DNA from: JBNKFV01 sp050290265
Lineage (GTDB): Bacteria; Pseudomonadota; Gammaproteobacteria; Pseudomonadales; Cellvibrionaceae
Length of the DNA stretch: 64,000 bases
Assembly (NCBI GenBank): GCA_050290265.1
Contig: JBNKHI010000004.1
Span: 1-64,000 of the forward strand
Direction: 5' to 3'
The notes beneath the pieces were generated by a model. That model was not told the origin of the DNA. It was given only the letters and a program-made list of their open reading frames with translations, and did no database searches. The translations under genes and the position numbers were made by a program. Each line of letters starts with the position of its first letter. The stretch's first letter is position 1. Shown here piece by piece: positions 9,144 through 16,624 of the stretch.

Positions 9144-9728
9144 ATGACTCTTGCCACTCAATTAACGTTATTTAGAATCTTTCTCATACCGCTACTGATT
9201 ATCGTCTATTACTTGCCTTATGAATGGCGCTTTCTGACCTCTGCAGCTATTTTCTCGATTGCGGCCATTACCGATTGGTTGGATGGCTACATCGCTCGAA
9301 AATACGATCAATCGACGGCTTTTGGAGCATTTTTGGATCCTGTTGCCGACAAATTAATGGTTGCTGTTGCATTAGTACTGCTGGTTGAAGCGAATGCAAC
9401 CGCTTGGTTTGCCATACCCTCAGTAATTATTATTTGTCGGGAGATTGTAATTTCAGCGCTGCGGGAATGGATGGCAGAGCTGGGTAAGCGCGCCAGTGTT
9501 GCGGTTTCCTTTGTCGGTAAGATTAAAACAACGATGCAAATGATCGCTATTATTGTGCTACTGGCTTTTGACCCTTTCAGTGAGGGGTGGATGCATTGGT
9601 TCGTATTGTTAGGTTACGCATTACTTTATATCGCGGCACTTTTGACTATCTGGTCAATGTTTATCTATATCAAGGCGGCTCTGCCTGACCTGATGGAAGA
9701 TGAAAAGAAGGCCGGTAAAGGGCACTAA
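9144..9728 (+). CDS. pgsA: CDP-diacylglycerol--glycerol-3-phosphate 3-phosphatidyltransferase
   Basis: Integral membrane enzyme that makes phosphatidylglycerophosphate, the committed step to phosphatidylglycerol and cardiolipin. The CDP-alcohol phosphotransferase signature DG-x2-AR-x8-G-x3-D-x3-D is complete in DWLDGYIARKY through FLDPVADK (about residues 44-69). The 194 residues contain several hydrophobic helices. The gene sits 69 bases after uvrC in the conserved gacA-uvrC-pgsA arrangement. No tRNA genes follow it here, unlike in Pseudomonas. Confidence 0.95.
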   Translation: MTLATQLTLFRIFLIPLLIIVYYLPYEWRFLTSAAIFSIAAITDWLDGYIARKYDQSTAFGAFLDPVADKLMVAVALVLLVEANATAWFAIPSVIIICREIVISALREWMAELGKRASVAVSFVGKIKTTMQMIAIIVLLAFDPFSEGWMHWFVLLGYALLYIAALLTIWSMFIYIKAALPDLMEDEKKAGKGH

Positions 9729-9809
9729 TTGGCATGTCTTTATGCGGGGTGCTACTCCAACTTAGCGGCGAACTGTGTGCTGCAGCTTGCGAATAGAGTC
9801 TACGTTATT

Positions 9810-10430
9810 ATGGCCTATTTCTTTATTTTAGAACCCGTTAAGCAAGAGCTAGAAGTTAAGCGTAGTCGCTTTATGGGCTTTCTGGAACCTGTCGCAGAGC
9901 GCTCTCAAGCCATTGATGTACTGAATCGATATCGTGCCCATTACCCAGACGCTGCGCATCATTGTTGGGCTTATGCTATCGGTGATCCTAACAGTGGAGG
10001 GTTACAGGCGAGCAGTGATGATGGTGAGCCTGGCGGTACTGCCGGCAAACCAATGTTAAATGTACTGCAGCATAAGAGTTTGAGTGACGTCATGGCCGTC
10101 GTGGTGCGTTACTTTGGTGGGGTTAAATTAGGTACTGGTGGCTTGGTACGGGCTTATAGCGATACCATCCAAGCTTGTGTTGATAGTGCAGATCAACAGG
10201 GTATTTTGCAAATGCGGGAAGCTCGAATAGAGCTTTGGCTGCATTTTGAGTACGCGAATGAATCCGGTATTAGGCAATTACTCTCGACTTTTGGTGCTTC
10301 TATACTCGCCTGTGACTATACCGAAACCACTAACTTAAAAGTGTCCCTTTTGGCATCTGATTGCGAGGTGCTTGTAGATCATATTGGCAATCTCTGCCGT
10401 GGCAATATAGAGGTTCGACCTGCGGAATAA
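9810..10430 (+). CDS. YigZ/IMPACT family protein
   Basis: A 206-residue member of the YigZ (UPF0029/IMPACT) family. The N-terminal IMPACT domain is recognisable from VKRSRFMGFLEPV, SSDDGEPGGTAGKPML and VVRYFGGVKLGTGGL (about residues 18-120), followed by a ferredoxin-like C-terminal DUF1949 region. Eukaryotic IMPACT regulates translational control, but the bacterial role is not established. I use ATG 9810. The longer frame back to TTG 9729 would add 27 residues that match nothing in the family and would start on the base after pgsA ends. Confidence 0.85.
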   Translation: MAYFFILEPVKQELEVKRSRFMGFLEPVAERSQAIDVLNRYRAHYPDAAHHCWAYAIGDPNSGGLQASSDDGEPGGTAGKPMLNVLQHKSLSDVMAVVVRYFGGVKLGTGGLVRAYSDTIQACVDSADQQGILQMREARIELWLHFEYANESGIRQLLSTFGASILACDYTETTNLKVSLLASDCEVLVDHIGNLCRGNIEVRPAE

Positions 10431-10655
10431 TTCGCTGTATAGAACTGCCTCAAGTGAGTTGTGCTTGTGGTATGGAGTCCCGCACCGGCTTGGTTCTTTC
10501 TGTTGGAAAATCTGAGACATTCTTTGATCTCTATCAATATGCTTACGGCCCCAGCCTTTACACTGAGTACCAATAGCAGTTAATAGCCACAAGAAATTCT
10601 CTCCGGCTGGAAACTGTTCATAAGCGTCTCTAGTAGAGTGATCGGGAGTAGGGTT

Positions 10656-10805
10656 ATGTACATTGATGAAGTTGTCTTGTCTGGTATTGTTATTGTCGTT
10701 TTAACTTGTGTGTTCTTTGGTTTTGTTGGAAGGTTCGCTTATCGACATTTCAAAATGGACGAAGATAGCGCCAAACTTCATGGTAAAACAAGCGGCTCAA
10801 GGTGA
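10656..10805 (+). CDS. small single-pass membrane protein, unknown function
   Basis: A 49-residue open reading frame with an ATG start and a strong purine-rich ribosome-binding stretch (gggagtaggg, 10644-10653) just upstream. The product has a polar N-terminus (MYIDEVV), one uninterrupted hydrophobic helix (about residues 7-25, rich in Val, Ile, Phe) and a charged C-terminal tail of some 24 residues. A 10-bp stem hairpin at 10946-10975 may end its transcript. I do not recognise a family. The coding call rests on the ribosome-binding site and membrane-protein architecture, and conservation was not checked. Confidence 0.5.
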   Translation: MYIDEVVLSGIVIVVLTCVFFGFVGRFAYRHFKMDEDSAKLHGKTSGSR

Positions 10806-10945
10806 GTGTTAGCGGGCTGCAAGGCCTAATGTTTTAGGTATAGGCTCTTTGTTTTAGATATTGTATTCCATTGTAAAAATCTGGTGGTCTAAGGCGTCGT
10901 ACTCTTCTGTCGAGCCTCCAAATTTACTCGCAAGTTTCCTCCCCT

Positions 10946-10980
10946 AAACAAGGCTGTCATGGTATAGCCTTGTTTGTTGC
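10946..10980 (+). terminator. hairpin, possible terminator of the 10656 small gene
   Basis: Perfect 10-base inverted arms AAACAAGGCT (10946-10955) and AGCCTTGTTT (10966-10975) enclose a 10-base loop. The 3' side is followed by only a weak T-rich stretch (GTTGCC), so factor-independent termination is uncertain. The symmetric A/T ends would also suit the opposite strand. Confidence 0.4.
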
Positions 10981-11090
10981 CATTTAAGATATTCACAAAT
11001 ATTGATTGCCAGTCACGTCCTGTTTGATAATCGTGTTGATGTGGTTGTCCATCGGGGCGCCATGCATTTTGAATTGGGGAGGGCATTACT

Positions 11091-11327
11091 TTGGCAAGTC
11101 AGCGGACTCGATATTCCTGCAATACTTGTAGTTACCAAGGTAACAGACTCGACCACGGCGTTTGCCCAGCTTGCGGTTCAGCTAAAATCAGCCAGAAAAA
11201 ATCCCAACAGGGTAATAAAGCCGCATCGCAGAGCCCCTGGAGTATTATTTTTTGCATACTCCTTTGGGGTGTCTTCGCTGGAGCCTTGGCAATGAACCTG
11301 TTGAATCTCGAGTTCACTTTATTCTAA
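11091..11327 (+). CDS. small zinc-ribbon protein with C-terminal membrane helix
   Basis: A 78-residue protein beginning at a TTG. The start is set by a strong ribosome-binding site ggggaggg (11076-11083) seven bases upstream. Two CxxC pairs (CNTC at about residues 10-13 and CPAC at 25-28) form a rubredoxin-like or zinc-ribbon knuckle. A basic Lys/Gln-rich linker and one hydrophobic helix near the C-terminus (about 50-70) follow. The layout suggests a cytoplasmic metal-binding head anchored to the membrane. I do not recognise the family. A longer overlapping frame (11002-11295) lacks any such features. Confidence 0.6.
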   Translation: MASQRTRYSCNTCSYQGNRLDHGVCPACGSAKISQKKSQQGNKAASQSPWSIIFCILLWGVFAGALAMNLLNLEFTLF

Positions 11328-11564
11328 GCCACAAAAGTGGTGACCTTTCATCTATTTTCGCAATTATGGCGCCTAATTCTTTTTTTCGTTATTAAAATTG
11401 TGTCTATTTATTCCTAAATATTATTAGTAATGCATGCTTGGTATGAGTACTATACTAATACTTTCTTATTAATTTTGTTTTGGTTGTTTAGTGGTAAGTG
11501 ACTAGTAGACAGCCTTAAACTATGCGAATTGTCATTTTCTATATTTATTACGGGGTTCTATATT

Positions 11565-11858
11565 ATGAAAAAAGTTGCATCTTTAGCGTTTGCTGCAGTG
11601 TTGTTAGGTTCTGCGATGACTGTTTCTGCTTGTGATAAGCCTGCTGCTCCGGTATTACCTGATCCGAATTCGGCGGTTACACCACAAATGGTCAAAGCGA
11701 AAAATGAAGTTCAAGAATACATCACGAAAGCTGAGGCCTATTTGTCGTGTGTTAAAGACACCGCAGCCCATAACGCCATGGTTGATGAGATGAAATCTGT
11801 TGCAGATACATTTAATGGCGCTATTAAGACCTTCAAAGCGCGTATGGCTAACGCTTAA
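11565..11858 (+). CDS. putative small lipoprotein, unknown function
   Basis: A 97-residue protein with a classic export signal: MKK, a hydrophobic core and the lipobox-like VSAC ending at about residue 24, so either lipid attachment at that Cys or ordinary signal cleavage is possible. The mature part starts DKPAAPVLPDP. It continues as a mostly helical, Lys/Ala-rich segment with one further Cys (YLSC). ATG 11565 is preferred over the ATG/ATT-rich extension upstream because it gives the signal peptide its normal Lys-rich start. A terminator follows at 11915. No family is recognised. Confidence 0.6.
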   Translation: MKKVASLAFAAVLLGSAMTVSACDKPAAPVLPDPNSAVTPQMVKAKNEVQEYITKAEAYLSCVKDTAAHNAMVDEMKSVADTFNGAIKTFKARMANA

Positions 11859-11914
11859 GTTTTTAGCATCGCTTAGCCGCTCGACAAAGATTTAAGAGTT
11901 ACATTCTCAACTTG

Positions 11915-11943
11915 AAGCCCGCAGAATTCTGTGGGCTTTTTTT
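11915..11943 (+). terminator. Rho-independent terminator
   Basis: Stem arms GCCCGCAG and CTGTGGGC (one G-T pair) with an AATT loop, flanked by AA on the left and followed by a run of seven T (11937-11943). It ends the transcript of the putative lipoprotein gene and isolates the phasin promoter that follows. Confidence 0.85.
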
Positions 11944-12046
11944 GTTTAAGGGTTCTTGTTGTACAGTTAAATGGCCTGTTTGGTTTATAGGGTGCCGGTC
12001 TTTAAAAAAGAGTGGCATGAGAATCGTTTTTAGCCATAAGAGTTAC

Positions 12047-12074
12047 TTGACAAATAAACTGGGTGATCTATCAT
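12047..12074 (+). promoter_or_regulatory. sigma-70-type promoter of the first phasin gene
   Basis: A perfect TTGACA box (12047-12052) and TATCAT (12069-12074, five of six consensus bases) are separated by 16 bases. Transcription would start near 12081, inside the adjacent palindrome. The coding start is at 12113. Confidence 0.75.
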
Positions 12075-12094
12075 TATGTTGCATTGCAGCATAA
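12074..12094. promoter_or_regulatory. putative PhaR operator (phasin 1)
   Basis: Imperfect palindrome with arms TTATGTTGC and GCAGCATAA around ATT, differing from symmetry at one position. It abuts the -10 box and covers the expected transcription start, a typical repressor position. The same palindrome lies upstream of the second phasin gene at 21401-21420. It resembles the TGC-rich CTGC-N3-GCAG sites reported for PhaR in other proteobacteria. The link to PhaR is inference. Confidence 0.65.
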
Positions 12095-12112
12095 ACCACA
12101 GGAGATTTAACC

Positions 12113-12418
12113 ATGACAGCTTCTCAAGACTTTATGAAACCTTTTGAATCAATGAAATCGCTAATGACAGCTCAAGCCGAGGCTATTTCAAAAACTGTTG
12201 CACAGCAGCAAAAAGCAGGTGAAGAAATGGCTTCCTTCATCAAATCAGAGATGGACAAGGCTCAGGCATTAAAATCGCCTGAAGACGTTTTAAAGTTCAA
12301 TGTTGAGTCTGGCAAGGCTTTTTTTGAACTGCTGAAGGCACAAGGTGATGCGTTTAGTTCTATTGCTGAAGAAACTCGCACCGTTATGATGAAAGAGATG
12401 TCTACACTCGGTAAGTAA
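12113..12418 (+). CDS. phasin-family PHA granule protein (unlinked copy)
   Basis: A 101-residue, Cys-free, strongly helical and amphipathic protein rich in Lys, Glu, Ala, Met and Gln, with the phasin-like pattern MKPFESMK and VESGKAFFELLKAQGDAF. Phasins coat PHA granules and affect their size and number. The ribosome-binding site aggag (12100-12104) precedes ATG by eight bases. The leader (acaggagat) closely resembles that of the phaP gene at 21542. It lies about 6 kb upstream of the PHA locus and carries the same operator. Assignment rests on composition, pattern and shared control; a generic helical protein is the alternative. Confidence 0.75.
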   Translation: MTASQDFMKPFESMKSLMTAQAEAISKTVAQQQKAGEEMASFIKSEMDKAQALKSPEDVLKFNVESGKAFFELLKAQGDAFSSIAEETRTVMMKEMSTLGK

Positions 12419-12728
12419 ATGGCTCCTTGGAAGACTATTGGTTTTGCACGGACGCAAAGTAGTTGCCACTACTTGCTACTGAATTAATATCGGTTAGACG
12501 CTAATATTGCGGAGGGCTAATAACCTTCCGCAATGTTAATTCTAAAGTGTACATTTTAAGCAGTTTCCCTGTCTGTACTGTCCCATCTTTGTAAAAAGCT
12601 GATTCTCCCTGCTATTTCTGTATCAATACCCCTCCATATTTTCGAAAAAGACATGTTTTAACATTTAGTTGAATGTCTCAGCTGTGTATATTGGCGCCTA
12701 CTGTTTATTGTCTTTAAGGGTTTTACTT
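12419..12728. other. intergenic region phasin 1 to djlA
   Basis: About 310 bases without a gene. It holds the stem-loop described at 12506-12534 and an AT-rich stretch before djlA. A TATATT hexamer at 12687-12692 could be a -10 box, but I see no well-spaced -35 box. No open frame with a ribosome-binding site is evident. Confidence 0.5.
12506..12534 (+). terminator. hairpin downstream of phasin 1
   Basis: An 11-bp stem (ATTGCGGAGGG with CCTTCCGCAAT, one G-T pair) with a CTAATAA loop lies about 90 bases past the phasin stop. No T-run follows, so it may be an RNA-stabilising 3' structure or a weak terminator. Confidence 0.5.
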
Positions 12729-13517
12729 ATGTGGATTGGGAAGTTGGTTGCTGGCGCTATAGGTTTTGCCGTAGCGGGCTACTTTGGCGCGGCAATTGGC
12801 GTATTGGTAGGTTATTTTTTCGACAAAGGCCTTTCCCAGCTTGGTCAAAGCTTATCTCCAGAGAAACGCGCCGAACTGGAAAACCTCTTTTTTACCACCG
12901 TATTTACGTTGCTAGGTAAGCTTGCTAAGGCTGATGGCCGTGTATCGGAGGATGAAATTCGGCACGCTGAAGCTGTAATGGGGCAATTGCGATTGACGCC
13001 GGAGCATCGAAAGCAGGCCATAAATTTATTCAAGGTCGGTTCGGCGCCCGATTATGATCCTTCAGAATTGCTGAGTTCTTTTCGGCAAGCAGCAGCTTAT
13101 GCGCCACAGCTAAAACAGATGCTGTTGGTATACCTGATTGGTATGGCGATAGCGGATGGTAATTTGGACGAAGCAGAGCGACGGGTGCTGATCACTTGTG
13201 CGAATGCTTTGGGCATTCCTTTGGGCGTTCTTGAGCATCTGATTGCCATGTCTCAAGCGCAAGGCCAGTTTAGGGGGGCTGGGCCAGGTGGTGCCAATCA
13301 GCAAGGCAACTTAAGTGCGGCATATAAAGCTCTGGGTGTGGCTGAATCCGCCTCAGATGTGGAAGTCAAAAAAGCCTATCGCAAGCTTATGAGTGAATTT
13401 CATCCAGATAAATTAATGGGCCAGGGTGTGCCGGAAGATATGATTCAGCTGGCTACCCAGCGCTCTCAGGAAATTCAGTCTGCTTACGACTTGATCAAAC
13501 GATCAAGGAAACCCTAG
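12729..13517 (+). CDS. djlA: DnaJ-like co-chaperone DjlA
   Basis: Membrane-anchored J-domain protein of 262 residues. The N-terminal hydrophobic segment (about residues 3-30, Gly/Ala-rich) is the DjlA-type membrane dimerisation helix. The middle is a TerB-like domain, with LGKLAKADGRVSEDEI and a second IADGNLDEAERRVL repeat. The C-terminus is a J domain with the HPD motif in SEFHPDKLMGQG that stimulates DnaK. ATG 12729 places the membrane helix at the start as in E. coli DjlA. The frame runs back to a TTG at 12669 but that extension is not family-like. It may act in envelope stress signalling, as inferred from the family. Confidence 0.9.
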   Translation: MWIGKLVAGAIGFAVAGYFGAAIGVLVGYFFDKGLSQLGQSLSPEKRAELENLFFTTVFTLLGKLAKADGRVSEDEIRHAEAVMGQLRLTPEHRKQAINLFKVGSAPDYDPSELLSSFRQAAAYAPQLKQMLLVYLIGMAIADGNLDEAERRVLITCANALGIPLGVLEHLIAMSQAQGQFRGAGPGGANQQGNLSAAYKALGVAESASDVEVKKAYRKLMSEFHPDKLMGQGVPEDMIQLATQRSQEIQSAYDLIKRSRKP

Positions 13518-13721
13518 CCAAACACGGTATCAATTGCGCAGGATCAACAGAAATACATATAAGTAATGCTTTTGAATGAGAAGGGCATACAGCGTGCATT
13601 TTTAGCGCTAGAATGCGAATATTACTTTTTTGGTTAGTATCAGCTTGGCTGAATTTCGTTCTTAGAAAAATCCATCTGGTTTAAAGTTTAATTAGTGAAG
13701 ATGTAGGGAGCAGAAACGGAA

Positions 13722-14540
13722 ATGAAAATTGAAAATAAAATATTTGTAGTAGTTGACCCAACGGATGAGAAGCATATCGCTCTGGAGCGAGCGTTGTCTG
13801 CAATCCCACTGCGCGATCCTAAGCCAGAAGTGTATGTTTTTATTGCGGTGGACTCAGAGGCAGTCGATACCCGTGCGACTAACGACAGCTTGTATAGGGA
13901 GCAATCCTGGTTTGAAGAGGAAATTCGTAAGCCTTTGGAAGCGATTGGTGTCAAATTTACTATAGCTGTGTCTTGGTCTACCGAGTGGCAAAAATCCATC
14001 GTCGATGAAGCTAGCCGTTGGGGAGCTGATAATATTTTTATCCCTGCTCACGCTCAAAGCAATCGCCGACGGTTTACGTTTAGTGAATCTAAGTGGGAGC
14101 TATTTAAGTCTGCCCGTTGTCCGGTTTTGGTTGTGAGACCTGGTGCCAAAATGCGTCGCAAAGTTATTTTGGCGGCTGTAAACTTTCAAGCTACACGTGA
14201 TGTTCAACGTGAACTCAACAAGAAAATTATCAAATTTGGTAAGATTATGAGTGAGGTATACGGCGCTGAATTCCATGTTGTTAACGGGTATTTAGATTCG
14301 ATGCTTTACCCTGACCGTGGTCGTCTCGCAAACGAAACGGGTTTGTCTGCCGACCACATTCATGTAAACCAGGGCTACACTGATGAGGTGGTAGCGGCAA
14401 CGGCCAAGGAAATTGGAGCCGATCTAGTGGTGATTGGTACTTTGGGTCAGACGGGTATGGCTAAAACTCGACGCGGTAATACTGCTGAGCGTGTTATTGC
14501 CGGGTTAGATGTTGACGTGGCAGTGTTAAACCACGAATAA
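13722..14540 (+). CDS. universal stress protein with two Usp domains
   Basis: A 272-residue cytoplasmic protein of two tandem Usp domains (about 1-135 and 143-272), comparable in layout to UspE. The second domain ends with the nucleotide-binding-type signature GTLGQTGMAKTRRGNTAERV. The first domain has VPAHAQ-like and VLVVRPG segments but a less canonical loop. Usp proteins support survival under starvation or other stress by largely unknown means. It is monocistronic, with a strong bidirectional terminator right after it. Confidence 0.88.
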   Translation: MKIENKIFVVVDPTDEKHIALERALSAIPLRDPKPEVYVFIAVDSEAVDTRATNDSLYREQSWFEEEIRKPLEAIGVKFTIAVSWSTEWQKSIVDEASRWGADNIFIPAHAQSNRRRFTFSESKWELFKSARCPVLVVRPGAKMRRKVILAAVNFQATRDVQRELNKKIIKFGKIMSEVYGAEFHVVNGYLDSMLYPDRGRLANETGLSADHIHVNQGYTDEVVAATAKEIGADLVVIGTLGQTGMAKTRRGNTAERVIAGLDVDVAVLNHE

Positions 14541-14555
14541 ATATGCGTGGTGTGT

Positions 14556-14585
14556 AAAAAAGGGAGCTATTAAGGCTCCCTTTTT
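14556..14585. terminator. bidirectional terminator
   Basis: GGGAGC/GCTCCC stem with a seven-base loop, preceded by six A and followed by five T, so it can work on both strands. It separates the stress-protein gene (+) from the convergent SnoaL-like gene (-). Confidence 0.9.
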
Positions 14586-14622
14586 GCGTTTAGCACGTGG
14601 TGTTTTTTGTCGCTGCGGTGGT

Positions 14623-15015
14623 TTAGAAAATACCGTTATCATTGTTTGATGTGGCTGGGATTTCTTGGCTGGCATCCCAGTGCTCTGCGACCTTTCCATT
14701 TTCTATTCTAAATATATCGATGACTGTATTGCCTCTATCACCAGGGTTGATGATAACGTGAACGTGTGCAACAACTATGCTGTCGTCTACAATGATACGC
14801 TTTACTTCGTGTTGTGCATTAGGCGAGGTTTTTTTGGCCCAGTCAAGAAATCGCTTGAGCCCTTTGGCACCGGTTTCTGCGAGCGGACTGTGCTGGATGT
14901 AATTTTCAGCAATGAACTCATCAACACGTGCAGAATCAAGTGGGTTTAAAACATGCGCATAAACCTTTTCGATCAGCGTTTTATTTTTTATCTCTTCTTC
15001 TGAGTAGTTTCTCAT
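14623..15015 (-). CDS. SnoaL-like (NTF2 fold) protein
   Basis: A 130-residue single-domain protein of the SnoaL/NTF2-like superfamily. The pattern includes FIAENYIQHSP near the N-terminus, a central RFLDWAKKTSPNAQHEVKRI and the FRIENGKVAEHWDASQ terminus that typifies SnoaL-like proteins of this kind. Some members are polyketide cyclases or isomerases, but many are uncharacterised, so no substrate is proposed. I take ATG at 15015; a TTG one codon earlier is equally in frame. The marR gene lies about 90 bases upstream on the same strand and may regulate or be cotranscribed with it. Confidence 0.8.
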   Translation of the reverse strand: MRNYSEEEIKNKTLIEKVYAHVLNPLDSARVDEFIAENYIQHSPLAETGAKGLKRFLDWAKKTSPNAQHEVKRIIVDDSIVVAHVHVIINPGDRGNTVIDIFRIENGKVAEHWDASQEIPATSNNDNGIF

Positions 15016-15108
15016 CAAGTATAACGCCTATAAACGTAGAAAGGGTTTTACCCTGTATTCTAGAATATGAAGCTAATATCATAGTCTGCTATTTGGAGTT
15101 GTTTGCGT

Positions 15109-15693
15109 TCAGTCTTGGTCTGCACTATTTAGCTTGGTCCGTTGCAAAAAGATTGACTCGCCATTTTCGTCCAATGCTTCCAGTTTGCTGGTAAGCTTCG
15201 CTAGCAATTTACTGATACTGACTATTTCATCTGCCGTTAAATCTTCCACCATGTACTCTGCGACATTGTCTGCAGCAGGGTTCAGTATGTTGAATTTCTC
15301 TAATCCCTTATCCGTCAATTGCAATATTTTACGGCGCTTATTTAAAGGGTCGGTTTCTGCAGTTAAATAACCTTTTTTGGCCAGCGATGCGACAGCGCGA
15401 CTGATGCTCATCGTGCTTATGCCAGTTCCTTCAGCTATTTCATGTGATGCAGCCTGAACCATTCGCCCTAGGGACATCAGTACGCGAAACTCACCAAAGC
15501 TGATAGAGAACTGCTTTTCAATATGATTATTAAAGTGGGACTGAATATTGTTGTTGAGGCGCAATAAGCGATGCATCATTAGAGCGGGTATATCGTGACG
15601 AGCACTATCCCCTAAGCTTACAGCAGCACGCCATTCTTCACCAAAAAGATTATTTATTTCTGGTTTTAGGTTGTCTGTTTTGGTGTTGGTCAA
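15109..15693 (-). CDS. MarR family transcriptional regulator
   Basis: A 194-residue winged-helix regulator. The MarR core runs from about residue 60 to 140 with SFGEFRVLMSL, the recognition helix STMSISRAVASLAKKGYL and the wing TDPLNKRRKILQLTDKGL, followed by a helical dimerisation tail. The start is TTG, supported by gtggag seven bases upstream. It lies upstream of the SnoaL-like gene on the same strand and downstream of a CbiM-like membrane protein gene. Its ligand and targets are unknown. Confidence 0.88.
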   Translation of the reverse strand: MTNTKTDNLKPEINNLFGEEWRAAVSLGDSARHDIPALMMHRLLRLNNNIQSHFNNHIEKQFSISFGEFRVLMSLGRMVQAASHEIAEGTGISTMSISRAVASLAKKGYLTAETDPLNKRRKILQLTDKGLEKFNILNPAADNVAEYMVEDLTADEIVSISKLLAKLTSKLEALDENGESIFLQRTKLNSADQD

Positions 15694-15843
15694 GTTTTTT
15701 CTCCACTATCGGGTCATAAAGATCTAGTAGTGCATCGTCAATGAGTATTTTTCACGATACGGATTGTTATTATCTAATTACGTATGGGTTGAGTCCGCAT
15801 ATTAGATGATAATATCAAACAACTCAAATTATAACGGTTGTTA

Positions 15844-16518
15844 CTATTTTGGCGGCCGCCGCTGAAGGTAAAATTCATCGTCATACGTTTTAAGTAAGTT
15901 TGGGTTGAGTACCGTCGCAGTAGAAATAATGGCACCGTTACAAAAACCTTCTGGGAATATCATGACGAAAAACATGGGGATATTATTTTGAATACTTTCA
16001 AAATAATATGGCGCAATCAACCATATTGTGAAAAATCCCATCGTTCCGGTGGTGACTACGCTAAGAATACTGCCGAAAAATCCGCCGCCAAGCATGTAAA
16101 TAAAAAGATTTTGTTGTCGGATTTTATTGATAATAAAAAGTACGCAGGCGATAGTCAGGGTGGGTATGACGACGCCTATTAGGTAATTTAATCCCCAATT
16201 CATTAGCGGTGCATTTGCCAATAACTGAGTGAGTAATAAGGCTATGCCAGCACTAATAAAGGTTAGCCTGCCACCAAATAAAAAATAGAGAGTGGTTATA
16301 AACATCGGGTGAAAAACGAGTCCGGGAGTCGCTTTAACGCTTAGTAAGTGCCAGGAGAAGCCAAGCACTATTATTCCCCCCAACCACATATGCTGCCTTA
16401 TTGGTTTGGCTGCAAGTTGACGCCACGGCGCTGTCACAGTTGCTGTTATTAATAATATCAATGCTGCGATGCAGCTAATAAGCAGGTAGGTGAAAGGTAA
16501 AGGTTGGGTGAAGTACAC
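15844..16518 (-). CDS. CbiM-like (energy-coupling factor permease family) membrane protein
   Basis: A 224-residue polytopic membrane protein, with about six or seven hydrophobic segments. The C-terminal signature FPEGFCNGAIISTATVL and the ending YDDEFYL resemble the CbiM-like uncharacterised group (COG3235-type) found alone in many gammaproteobacteria. CbiM proper is the substrate-binding component of cobalt ECF transporters. No ECF ATPase or transmembrane partner gene is next to it, so transport is unproven. The start is GTG 16518, giving MYFTQPL. Between marR and lysR genes on the same strand, it may be in either regulon. Confidence 0.72.
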   Translation of the reverse strand: MYFTQPLPFTYLLISCIAALILLITATVTAPWRQLAAKPIRQHMWLGGIIVLGFSWHLLSVKATPGLVFHPMFITTLYFLFGGRLTFISAGIALLLTQLLANAPLMNWGLNYLIGVVIPTLTIACVLFIINKIRQQNLFIYMLGGGFFGSILSVVTTGTMGFFTIWLIAPYYFESIQNNIPMFFVMIFPEGFCNGAIISTATVLNPNLLKTYDDEFYLQRRPPK

Positions 16519-16624
16519 GTAAATACTCTGCTATTAGTCCATGTAGGTTTAGGTTGAGATACTGTCTATACCTTTGACATGTATCGCCAATATTTATCGA
16601 CGGGGTTCTATGTCAACAGGGTAT

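Noticed and set aside
11002..11295. 97-residue frame overlapping the zinc-ribbon gene
   Set aside because: No ribosome-binding site or domain; the overlapping TTG frame has a strong ribosome-binding site and clear CxxC motifs.
12729..13517. Longer djlA start at TTG 12669
   Set aside because: It adds 20 residues before the membrane helix that fit no relative; ATG 12729 agrees with DjlA.
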